From: Patescibacteria group bacterium
GTDB taxonomy: Bacteria; Patescibacteriota; Patescibacteriia; Patescibacteriales; Patescibacteriaceae
Assembly (NCBI GenBank): GCA_028704945.1
Contig: JAQWEL010000003.1
Coordinates: 89,069-153,068, forward strand
DNA: 64,000 bases
Direction of reading: 5' to 3'
Shown: piece after piece, positions 24,947 through 32,516 of the stretch
Layout of the letters: each line of letters starts with the position of its first letter
Numbering within the stretch: position 1 is the first letter of the stretch
Program-made: the position numbers and the translations under genes
Notes under the pieces: generated by a model
Database searches by the model: none
Seen by the model: only the letters and a program-made list of their open reading frames with translations
What the model was told of the DNA's origin: nothing

Positions 24947-25408
24947 TTATTTTTTGGGCTTAAATTTGTATTTCTTTAATATTGCCCAATCGGAGAATAA
25001 AAATAGCTTTTTAGCCAAAAAATTCCAAAATATTACTATGGCAGAAGCTATTATTTTAGAAGACAGATAATACCAGCCAAAGCCCTCAGTAAGTCGAAAC
25101 ATAATAGCTTCGTTAATAAGCAAGCCGACGCCAGTTATAACAAGAAACACCACATAAAGGCGCAATTTGATGATGCTGTCATAATAACCTTTAAAGACAT
25201 GCCTCATGTTAAAGTAATAGCTTATTGATGTGGCAATAAGAAAGGAAATAGCAGCCGCTACAAGATAATGGCTAAATAATAATAACTCTTTTAAGATAAA
25301 AAGCAGTATAAAGTCTATGGCTGTAACAATTAAGCCAAAAATAACATAACGCTTCCCCTCGCCTACTACCTTATTTTTAGTAGCTTTCTCGAAAGATATT
25401 TTTTTCAT
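24947..25408 (-). CDS. GtrA-like membrane protein
   Basis: A 153-residue protein with four predicted helices, the GtrA (PF04138) layout. Diagnostic parts are RYVIFGLIVTAIDFILLFIL at the first helix, the ATSISYYFNMRHVFKG segment, and the final FWNFLAKKLFLFSD. GtrA proteins are thought to help move a lipid-linked sugar such as undecaprenyl-phosphate-glucose across the membrane for surface glycan decoration. A glycan cluster lies about 8 kb away on the other strand, and galE is also nearby. A GGAG Shine-Dalgarno (CGGAG, seven bases before the ATG) supports the start at 25408. Confidence 0.88.
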   Translation of the reverse strand: MKKISFEKATKNKVVGEGKRYVIFGLIVTAIDFILLFILKELLLFSHYLVAAAISFLIATSISYYFNMRHVFKGYYDSIIKLRLYVVFLVITGVGLLINEAIMFRLTEGFGWYYLSSKIIASAIVIFWNFLAKKLFLFSDWAILKKYKFKPKK

Positions 25409-25473
25409 TACTTATCTCCGTTTTAAAGAACATTATTTTTATTTAATGCTAAAAAACCAACTCTGTCAATCTT

Positions 25474-25504
25474 TTAAAAACAGCCTTTATAAAGACTGTT
25501 TTTT
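25474..25504 (-). terminator. Terminator of the EnvC-like gene
   Basis: A near-perfect inverted repeat around AACAG/CTGTT (25476-25487 with 25490-25501) with a T run on the minus strand, 22 bases beyond the stop at 25526. Confidence 0.68.
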
Positions 25505-25525
25505 GATTTAAATACTTCTATAAAT

Positions 25526-26788
25526 TTATGGTAAATATTCTAATGGATCAACAGGAATACCATTTAAACGGACTTCAAAGTGCATATGCGGCCCAGTAGT
25601 CATATTGCCAGCACCATTAGTACCGGGGGTGCCACCTGATTTACCGATTATTTGTCCTTGATTAACAAATTGTTCTTCTTCAACCGCTATACTGGACACA
25701 TGCCCATAAACTGTAGATAAACCATTAGCATGAACTAACATGATGTAAGCATAGGCTCCATTAGCACCTGATTTCGCCCTAGCTACATAACCTGAGGCAG
25801 CTGCTCTTACGGTTGTTCCCTGTGCTGCTCTAATATCAATAGCAGGATGTTCAAAAACATTTCTAAAAGGATAATCAGGATCATGAAAATAAGCGTTAAC
25901 TCTATTTTTAGGAACTGGCCAAATTAATTCACCGCTTGATTCATTTAAATTTTTAAATTTGGCGTTAGCAGACATCTTGTCACGCATTCTTTTCTCTAAG
26001 CTGGTAATATCTGCTGCTGCATCTTGTTGCTCTTTTCTGGCTTTAGCTAACAAAGATTGATATTCTGACTCGGATTGTTTAGTTTCGTCTAATATAACCA
26101 CCTTACCCTGCTTTTCTTCTTGCAGCGTAGTCATTTTATCAAGCAAATCTTCATTCAACTTTACCAAGCTTAAGCGCTTAATATCCATGTCTTTCTTGTC
26201 TTGGTCTAAACGTTCTTTAGTGTTCTTTAAATTTTCTAAATTTTCTTGTATGCCAGTATTTATATTCTTAAGATGCTCTACTTGATCTATGTAGGTAGAA
26301 AGATTGTCGTTTAAAAGCATTACTTCTAAGTCGCTCTTGGAACCCTCCTGATATAAGAGTCCTAAAGCAGTGCCTATCTGCTCTTTATTTTTGTCTATCT
26401 CTTTATTTTTTAAAGCAATTTCTAAATCTATTTTTCTTATTTCAAGTTCGGTTTTAGCAATATTTTCTTTAACATCTTCAATGTTGATTTCCATAGCGGC
26501 AATACGGTTGTCAAAAATAGCTAATTGATTTTCTAAGTCAGATTTTTCCGATTGTTTTTGACGAAGCATCCGCCGGTACTCTTCTTCTCGCGCTTTTAAT
26601 GCGTCAATAGAATTTTTCTTATCCTGAATGTTCCTATTTAATTCATCGATTTCTGGTGTGGTTTGATTTTGGCTACCAGTGGTGGTATTGCTCAGTTCAG
26701 CTTTAGCAACCAAAATTTGATGTACTAAAAATATAACGCTAACGAAACCGGCAATTATTAAGATAGTTAAAATTTTATTAGATTTCAT
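25526..26788 (-). CDS. EnvC/NlpD-like M23 peptidase-domain protein with coiled coil
   Basis: A 420-residue exported protein. An N-terminal signal anchor (ILTILIIAGFVSVIFLVHQIL) is followed by about 230 residues of coiled coil (for example IDALKAREEEYRRMLRQ and LENQLAIFDNRIAAME). A C-terminal LytM/M23 domain, about 310-420, ends the protein. The zinc-site motifs HPAIDI (H and D) and GPHMHFEV (HxH) are both present, so it may be an active endopeptidase rather than a degenerate activator. Such proteins cut peptidoglycan cross-links or activate amidases during division. The start codon directly follows AGGAGGT, with a -10 box just upstream. It stands alone with its own promoter and terminator. 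Confidence 0.9.
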   Translation of the reverse strand: MKSNKILTILIIAGFVSVIFLVHQILVAKAELSNTTTGSQNQTTPEIDELNRNIQDKKNSIDALKAREEEYRRMLRQKQSEKSDLENQLAIFDNRIAAMEINIEDVKENIAKTELEIRKIDLEIALKNKEIDKNKEQIGTALGLLYQEGSKSDLEVMLLNDNLSTYIDQVEHLKNINTGIQENLENLKNTKERLDQDKKDMDIKRLSLVKLNEDLLDKMTTLQEEKQGKVVILDETKQSESEYQSLLAKARKEQQDAAADITSLEKRMRDKMSANAKFKNLNESSGELIWPVPKNRVNAYFHDPDYPFRNVFEHPAIDIRAAQGTTVRAAASGYVARAKSGANGAYAYIMLVHANGLSTVYGHVSSIAVEEEQFVNQGQIIGKSGGTPGTNGAGNMTTGPHMHFEVRLNGIPVDPLEYLP

Positions 26789-26796
26789 ACCTCCTT

Positions 26797-26825
26797 AGTA
26801 TACCAAATTTTTAAAAACACAACAA
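26797..26825 (-). promoter_or_regulatory. Promoter of the EnvC-like gene, near-leaderless
   Basis: TTGTTG (26825-26820), a 17-base spacer and TATACT (26802-26797). The predicted start is only a base or two before the ATG at 26788, which places AGGAGGT at or before the start of the transcript. Confidence 0.55.
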
Positions 26826-26871
26826 AATGTATTAATCCACATTGTTTTGAATAAATAATTATTCTTATTTT

Positions 26872-28269
26872 TTAAAATCTCCGAACACAGCGGATATTAT
26901 TTCCGACACCATTTTTAACAGAGCCGTATTGATTACCGTTGCTGGCATACTGGGACCAAACACCTATAGCGCTGTACTCAGTCGATGATAAATAAGCTGA
27001 GCCGTTCAAACCAAACGCTCGAGAATTAACTGAAGTAGTGATTAAGGCTATGGTGTCATTGTGTTGGACTGTTGTCCCATTATTAGCTGTTTTTAAAGTA
27101 GCGCTAGTAGTATTTTCTCCATAATAGGCATTACTTGCATATTTAGTGCCGATAAAACTATAAAAAGGCTCACTGCTTTTAATGATAGCAGTTAATTCTT
27201 TAGCAGCTGGTAAATACCAATCACTATAAGGGACACCATTAATAGTAATACTTAAATCTAAACAATATTTAGCAGCGGCATAATTGGCATTAGTATTGTT
27301 CTTAGCTGGGTAATCAGAATCAGCACCATCGCTGAAGTTATTACGCCCATCAACCGCATCATCGAGATTCATATCAGTAGTGCCAACAGTATCCCAAGCT
27401 TTATTATTAGTATTGGCATCTGTGGTACAGGTGCAGACCGAAGCAATATCGCCAGAAATATTAGTACAATTAGACGGAGCGGCTACTAAATTAATATTAC
27501 CGCAGTTACTATCACCAGATTTACAAACTAAATAACCACCACCACAGATAGCGCCATAGGTGCTAGAGTTAGTACACTCCGTTGCAGCATTAGCCGTGTC
27601 AGAACAAGGTGTAGGTCTAGTGGCGCTACAAGCATTAGCATTACAATACGGCGTAGTTGGTGTACTAGAACAATCACTGTTAGTATTACAAGCAACACAG
27701 GCAGTGCCATCAGCCTTGCAATATGGTGTTGCCCCGCTACAACTATTAGGAGAACAAGTTTGGCCGCAACCATCATTACCGCAAATCTTACCGCTGCAAT
27801 TAGGCGTGCATTTAACGTTAGAAGAATTATTACTAGTGTTTATTATTTCTCCCAATTCTGCTAGAGGAGCATAGACTACTGGGCGACCGGAAACTGTTTT
27901 GTAGGCCATATAACCAGTACTGTTAAGAGAAGAAACACTAGGATCTGTTGGTAGAGCAGTTAAATATTCAGCATTGTTAGATAAGACTGATAAATCAAGC
28001 AAACCAGTACAATCAGTCGCATTACTGCGACATATTTCCATTGAGCTAGTACCGACCATAGTTGTTGGTAAAGAACCATGAGCAACTGTATATTGCAGAA
28101 GTGCTTTATGGATAGCATTAATATTCATAGCGCGCTGAGCATTTCTAGCTGCAGCTAATTGGCGTAAAGGGTTAATAGCTATAATTACTACACTGGCTAA
28201 AATAGCAATGATACCAATTACTAATAAAACTTCTATTAAAGTAAAGCCTTTGTTAGTCTTAAGCTTCAT
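26872..28269 (-). CDS. Type IV prepilin-like protein with Cys-rich middle and DUF1566/Lcl-like C-terminus
   Basis: A 465-residue protein. A class III prepilin signal (G8, then FTLIEVLLVIGIIAILASVV) is followed by a pilin helix and small head. A Cys-rich stretch comes at about 155-260 (CSGKICGNDGCGQTC and ACVACNTNSDCSSTP). The C-terminal domain, about 270-465, has DWYLPAAKELTAII, YLSSTEYSAIGVW and a final IRCVRRF. Those motifs match DUF1566/Lcl-type extracellular domains that bind glycans or surfaces. It shares the pilin plus CGNDGCG-type design with 16744-18687 but has a different end, suggesting a pilus-tip adhesin family. It is a single gene with its own promoter. Confidence 0.82.
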   Translation of the reverse strand: MKLKTNKGFTLIEVLLVIGIIAILASVVIIAINPLRQLAAARNAQRAMNINAIHKALLQYTVAHGSLPTTMVGTSSMEICRSNATDCTGLLDLSVLSNNAEYLTALPTDPSVSSLNSTGYMAYKTVSGRPVVYAPLAELGEIINTSNNSSNVKCTPNCSGKICGNDGCGQTCSPNSCSGATPYCKADGTACVACNTNSDCSSTPTTPYCNANACSATRPTPCSDTANAATECTNSSTYGAICGGGYLVCKSGDSNCGNINLVAAPSNCTNISGDIASVCTCTTDANTNNKAWDTVGTTDMNLDDAVDGRNNFSDGADSDYPAKNNTNANYAAAKYCLDLSITINGVPYSDWYLPAAKELTAIIKSSEPFYSFIGTKYASNAYYGENTTSATLKTANNGTTVQHNDTIALITTSVNSRAFGLNGSAYLSSTEYSAIGVWSQYASNGNQYGSVKNGVGNNIRCVRRF

Positions 28270-28302
28270 ATAATTAATAATTTAAGTTTAAAATTTATAT
28301 TT

Positions 28303-28331
28303 ATTATACTCTACAATGTTTTTCTCAACAA
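28303..28331 (-). promoter_or_regulatory. Promoter of the second Cys-rich prepilin
   Basis: TTGTTG (28331-28326), a 17-base spacer and TATAAT (28308-28303), with a leader of about 25-30 bases. Confidence 0.65.
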
Positions 28332-28345
28332 GTTTTTAGAAAAAT

Positions 28346-28376
28346 AAAAAACAAAGGCTTGTCAGACTTTGTTTTG
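28346..28376 (-). terminator. galE terminator
   Basis: A nine-bp stem (28348-28356 with 28367-28375) ending in a T run on the minus strand, just past the galE stop. Confidence 0.75.
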
Positions 28377-28386
28377 CTTCTTGATA

Positions 28387-29403
28387 TTAATAATCGTAGC
28401 CGTTGGGTTTATTTTTATACCATTCTATTAGGCTCTGAATACTTTCTTCTAGTGTTTTTTTTGGTTTCCAGCCTAATACGTTTTCCATCTTATTGGTTTT
28501 GGCATACATAATAGCTATCTCACCTTGCCTTATTTCCCCGATATTTTTTTCTATTTTAGTATTTAATATTTTTTCTATAGTATTAATAATTTCATGCACA
28601 GAATAACCTGCCCCGCTACCAATATTAAAAACATCGCTCCGATTATGTGTCTTTAAGTAATTAATCGAATGGACAATTGCATCAACCAAGTCTTCAATAT
28701 CAATAAAATCTCTAATTGGTGATTTATCTGGCGTGTCTACTTCAGAAAAAGTTAAACTAAATGGTTCTATACCCATGGCTCCCCTGACAGCGTTTGGCAT
28801 TAGCAATGATGAAGGCTTTTTACTATCACCGATTACGCCAGTGGTTGAGGCTCCACAAGCATTAAAAAATCTAAGGATAATATAGTTAATATTATGAACC
28901 TGATTATACCAATAAATTTTTTTCTCTGCCATTAATTTAGCTTCTGCATAAACGCTCAGTGGAACAGTGGGATGATCTTCATCTACCGGTAAATACTGAG
29001 AATCACCGTAAACAGCGCAGGTTGATGAAAAAATAATCTTATCAGCCCCAAAATCTTTCATTACTTCTAATAAATTAAGAGTACCATCAACATTTTTTTT
29101 AAAATAATAAGCCGGCTTCTTCATTGATTCATCAACAATACATGGTGCGGCTAAATGAATAACTGTTTTAATATCTTCTCCTTCAAAAGCATTTTTTAAG
29201 CTATCTATGTCTGATAAATCTCCTTCAGCTACCCTTAATTCTCCATATTTAGCTAATATATCAACGACTTCTTTGTGTCCCTTGCTAAAATTATCAAAAA
29301 GCACCACACGATAACCGTCTTCCAAAAAACGTTTTACCGCATGGCTACCAATATAGCCGGCTCCACCCGTTATTAATATGGTTTTTGTTTCTTCTTTTTC
29401 CAT
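28387..29403 (-). CDS. galE: UDP-glucose 4-epimerase
   Basis: A 338-residue extended SDR enzyme of standard GalE length. It shows the NAD-binding motif TGGAGYIGSH at about 13-22 and FDNFSKGHKE. The catalytic Ser/Thr lies in FSSTCAVYGD and the Tyr-Lys pair in YAEAKLMAEK. The C-terminal substrate region includes VFNIGSGAGYSV. It interconverts UDP-glucose and UDP-galactose, supplying sugar donors for surface glycans. It fits the glycosyltransferase cluster at 11977-16703, though on the opposite strand. A weaker possibility is another UDP-hexose epimerase of the same family. It is a single gene bounded by two terminators. Confidence 0.93.
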   Translation of the reverse strand: MEKEETKTILITGGAGYIGSHAVKRFLEDGYRVVLFDNFSKGHKEVVDILAKYGELRVAEGDLSDIDSLKNAFEGEDIKTVIHLAAPCIVDESMKKPAYYFKKNVDGTLNLLEVMKDFGADKIIFSSTCAVYGDSQYLPVDEDHPTVPLSVYAEAKLMAEKKIYWYNQVHNINYIILRFFNACGASTTGVIGDSKKPSSLLMPNAVRGAMGIEPFSLTFSEVDTPDKSPIRDFIDIEDLVDAIVHSINYLKTHNRSDVFNIGSGAGYSVHEIINTIEKILNTKIEKNIGEIRQGEIAIMYAKTNKMENVLGWKPKKTLEESIQSLIEWYKNKPNGYDY

Positions 29404-29486
29404 ATTTAATCTTTTATTTTTTAATTAAACAATGTTTTAACAAAAATAGCAATTTTTCTATAGTTTCACTATATTTAATTTATTTT

Positions 29487-29526
29487 GTCAAAAAAATAGC
29501 TTGTTTTAGCAAGCTATTTTTTTGAC
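29487..29526. terminator. Strong terminator of the FISUMP/MopE gene
   Basis: A perfect 17-bp stem (29487-29503 with 29510-29526), six-base loop, with T and A runs inside the stem so it can work in both directions. Confidence 0.9.
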
Positions 29527-29544
29527 TTCTATAGGCCTAATTTT

Positions 29545-31917
29545 TTAATAACAACCTTCATCAATTTGACCATCGCAATTATCATCTTTTTTGTTTCCGC
29601 AAATTTCTATTGCCCCGGGCTTAATTTTAGAATTACTGTCATTACAGTCACCAGGAATTTCGGAGGATGAAGCTGGGCAAGTTGCTGTTGGAGCAACTGC
29701 CTTAGTTCTGGTAGCTATACCATAACCATCTCTATCCCAATCATAATAACAAATTTTGCAACCTTCATCTTTTTGACCATTGCAATTATCATCAATATTG
29801 TTACCACAAATTTCCGTTGCACCTGGTTTAACATTCTTATTGCTATTATTACAATCACCAATTTTATCTGAATAACCAACAGCACAGCTGGCGGTAAAAG
29901 GAACGGTTACTTGTCTGGAGGCAACTCCATAGTTATCTCTATCAGCATCATAATAGCAAGCTTTGCAACCTTCATCTTTTTGACCATTGCAATTATCATC
30001 AATATTGTTACCACAAATTTCCATAGCACCCGGCTTGATTTTAGCACTATTATCGTTACAATCGCCCGATGTTTCCGTGTATTTATTAGGGCAAGCAAGA
30101 CTAATATTTACTTTGGTAGTTTTTGTTAACAAGCCATAATTATCTTTGTCACCATCGTAATAACAAGTTTTACAATTTTCATCTATCTGTCCATTGCAAT
30201 TATCATCAATATTATTACCGCAAACTTCAGCTATGCCTGGCTTGATTTTGACATTATTGTCGTTGCAATCGCCTGATGTTTCCGTGTATTTATTAGGGCA
30301 AGCGAGGCTAACATTAATACTTGTTGTTCTGGTAGAAATTCCATAGCGATCTCCGTCACCATCATAATAACAGATTTTTTTAGCATCATTGCTGCCATTA
30401 TTATTACTATTATCACTACTGTCACTACCACTGGAAACATAGTCTTTTATACAACGAAGCGGTAAATAAATATAGCCGGTATCACTATCCCAAGATCTTC
30501 TAACTATATCCGTATAAAAATAATTATTATATTCGGAATTTGTTAAATTCATCATGAAAGCAAACTGAATGTAATCAATATTGTTATCATCAGTAGCGTA
30601 GGATGATGACCAATATTTAGCCGAATTTTGCCATAAAATATTTGGTCCGCTTTTTTGTCCATAACGAAAAACATTAATATCTAAATCAGATTTTAAGTAT
30701 TGTCCTGCGGTGCTGCAAAAAGTTGTTTGCCAAACGTCATCAATAACTTGGCAAGTTGAATTGCTGGCTGCCTCAGCTGCCACAACCCATTCAGCTGACG
30801 TTGGGATATGCCAACCGGCTGGACAAATTCCTCTAGCGCCAGCGGAGCTATTGTTTGCCATGGCATCGTGCCAGGTATAATATTTTTTACCGTTATTAGT
30901 TTGGACATTAGAAACACCTGTCTGAAATAAAAGATCGTCTTTCATCCAACACTTTGAACCGATTTGAACGGTTCGATAAATATTATTATCACGCTGATCA
31001 GTAAAACTATATGGACAATCATTGTTATCCGTAGTGCAACCTTCATTAATTTGTCCATTGCAATTATCGTCAACATTATTAGGACATGATTCTGCCATTC
31101 CTGGGTTAATTTCGCCATTGTTATCATTACAATCACCTGCTTGAGCTGAATAACCTGATGGGCAAACATGAGCATCATTAATAGTCTGAATTGAACCACT
31201 ACCATAACCATCACCATCATTATCAGCATAACATTGGACGGAATAAGAAGTGTCGGTTGAACCTGTACCTTGAACACAACGCGCTAAACGATAATTATTA
31301 TGAACAGCGTCTGAATTATAATAAAAAACATCAGTTGAGAAAAAATTAGGCAAGCTATAGGACGTAGGGTTACTTATTAAAGCAACCTTGATTAATAATC
31401 CAGCAATATCACTGGGGGCATCCGATGCCCAATAGTTAACGCTATTTTGAAAAGAAAAAGAATATGACCCGCCATAAACTTTAACAAATTCACCGAACTT
31501 ATTAATATTTAAAATATCTCTGAGTTGAGCGCCGGCACTTAAGGAATAAATTGATCCAAAAGCGTCGCCCAACTCACCGCAACTATTACTGCTCACAGCA
31601 TTGGCGGCCTCTACCCATTCAGCAGAAGTGGCAATATGCCAACCGCTTGGACACAAACCTTGCGCTCCGGTTTGGGTTGAGTTATTCATTACATCGTGCC
31701 AAGTGTAATAAATATAGCCGTTTGCTTCTTTCGTGTCAGCCACGTTTTGAGTATAGGCTAAGTCAGACCTAAACCAACACTTAGAACCAACTTGGATGGT
31801 TGGATAAATTTTGTTGTCGCGGCTGTCAGTCACATTGTCGCCACAAACAGCTTTTACTTCCAAGACGCTTATAGTAAAAGCGAAAAAAAGTAAAAACAAA
31901 AAACCAATTTTTTTCAT
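29545..31917 (-). CDS. Secreted protein with two FISUMP domains and five MopE-type Cys repeats
   Basis: A 790-residue exported protein with a signal peptide (KIGFLFLLFFAFTISVLEVKA). Two FISUMP-like domains start near residues 24 and 300. They share SKCWFRSDL/SKCWMKDDL, YYTWHDVMNN/YYTWHDAMAN and CPSGWHIATSAEWV/CPAGWHIPTSAEWV. Between them is one MopE-type metal-binding repeat, and four more follow in tandem to the C-terminus. Each has the order CYYDGDGD, GDCNDNN, IKPG, CGNNIDDNCNGQ, DEGC. MopE-type repeats resemble calcium- or copper-binding loops rich in Asp and Asn. The protein is probably displayed on the surface as a multi-domain adhesin. The repeats differ enough at DNA level to be old duplications. 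It is a single gene with its own promoter and terminator. Confidence 0.85.
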   Translation of the reverse strand: MKKIGFLFLLFFAFTISVLEVKAVCGDNVTDSRDNKIYPTIQVGSKCWFRSDLAYTQNVADTKEANGYIYYTWHDVMNNSTQTGAQGLCPSGWHIATSAEWVEAANAVSSNSCGELGDAFGSIYSLSAGAQLRDILNINKFGEFVKVYGGSYSFSFQNSVNYWASDAPSDIAGLLIKVALISNPTSYSLPNFFSTDVFYYNSDAVHNNYRLARCVQGTGSTDTSYSVQCYADNDGDGYGSGSIQTINDAHVCPSGYSAQAGDCNDNNGEINPGMAESCPNNVDDNCNGQINEGCTTDNNDCPYSFTDQRDNNIYRTVQIGSKCWMKDDLLFQTGVSNVQTNNGKKYYTWHDAMANNSSAGARGICPAGWHIPTSAEWVVAAEAASNSTCQVIDDVWQTTFCSTAGQYLKSDLDINVFRYGQKSGPNILWQNSAKYWSSSYATDDNNIDYIQFAFMMNLTNSEYNNYFYTDIVRRSWDSDTGYIYLPLRCIKDYVSSGSDSSDNSNNNGSNDAKKICYYDGDGDRYGISTRTTSINVSLACPNKYTETSGDCNDNNVKIKPGIAEVCGNNIDDNCNGQIDENCKTCYYDGDKDNYGLLTKTTKVNISLACPNKYTETSGDCNDNSAKIKPGAMEICGNNIDDNCNGQKDEGCKACYYDADRDNYGVASRQVTVPFTASCAVGYSDKIGDCNNSNKNVKPGATEICGNNIDDNCNGQKDEGCKICYYDWDRDGYGIATRTKAVAPTATCPASSSEIPGDCNDSNSKIKPGAIEICGNKKDDNCDGQIDEGCY

Positions 31918-31946
31918 AATTTTTTGTTAATTAAATTGTTTATTCA

Positions 31947-31973
31947 ATTATAACATATTTTTTACAAATTCAA
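31947..31973 (-). promoter_or_regulatory. Extended -10 promoter of the FISUMP gene
   Basis: TTGAAT (31973-31968), a 15-base spacer that carries a TG one base before the -10, and TATAAT (31952-31947). Confidence 0.6.
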
Positions 31974-31995
31974 TAGTTTTTCTGTTTATAACAAT

Positions 31996-32024
31996 TTGAC
32001 AGATTAATAGTTTATGTATAAACT
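31996..32024 (+). promoter_or_regulatory. marR-RND operon promoter
   Basis: TTGACA at 31996-32001 and, 17 bases on, TAAACT at 32019-32024. TATAAA at 32017-32022 with a 15-base spacer is the alternative -10. The operator lies inside the promoter. Confidence 0.6.
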
Positions 32025-32027
32025 ATT
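32006..32027. promoter_or_regulatory. Perfect palindromic operator for the MarR regulator
   Basis: A perfect ten-base inverted repeat, AATAGTTTAT, GT, ATAAACTATT, placed between the -35 and -10 boxes and covering the -10. A half-site AATAAACTA recurs just downstream at 32038-32046. The position predicts autorepression by the MarR protein encoded next. Confidence 0.75.
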
Positions 32028-32053
32028 ATGGTTAACCAATAAACTAAATAATT

Positions 32054-32512
32054 ATGAACTTAATTGAAGAAAATGAGATCGTAAAACCGATTATGCTTGC
32101 CTCAATAAAAATTGAAGCAATCGCTTATCGTTATTGTCTGCATCCTTTGGGTTTAAGTTGGCCGGCTGTCCAAATAATGAAAATTATTGAGATGTTTAAG
32201 GAAATAAAACCGTCAGCTATCTGCCATGCTATCGGTTCCAGTAAATCTAATGTAACGCAAAGACTGCAGTGGTTGGAAAAACAAGGTTTAATTGAAAAAT
32301 CAATTTGCACAGAAGGTGATAAACGGCAAGTAGCCATTAGTTTATCAGACGAAGGAAAAAGGAAATTAAAGTCTCTTAATAAAACTTTAAAAGATTCCGA
32401 GGTCCATTTAGAAAAATTTTTTACCAAAGAAGAATTATCTAATCATATCATTTTTTTCAATAAATTTATGGCTATGCTTGACCAATGGGAAAAATGTGAA
32501 AAATATCATTAA
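32054..32512 (+). CDS. MarR-family transcriptional regulator
   Basis: A 152-residue winged-helix protein. The recognition region reads PSAICHAIGSSKSNVTQRLQWLEKQGLIEK, followed by the wing TEGDKRQVAISLSDEGK, the classical MarR pattern. N- and C-terminal helices would form the dimer. MarR proteins usually repress nearby transport genes and release DNA when a small aromatic or toxic compound binds. Here the gene starts an operon with an RND pump. A perfect palindrome overlaps the promoter, so ligand-responsive control of efflux is the likely role. Cysteines at residues about 31 and 57 might sense oxidation, but this is speculative. Confidence 0.9.
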   Translation: MNLIEENEIVKPIMLASIKIEAIAYRYCLHPLGLSWPAVQIMKIIEMFKEIKPSAICHAIGSSKSNVTQRLQWLEKQGLIEKSICTEGDKRQVAISLSDEGKRKLKSLNKTLKDSEVHLEKFFTKEELSNHIIFFNKFMAMLDQWEKCEKYH

Positions 32513-32516
32513 CTAT

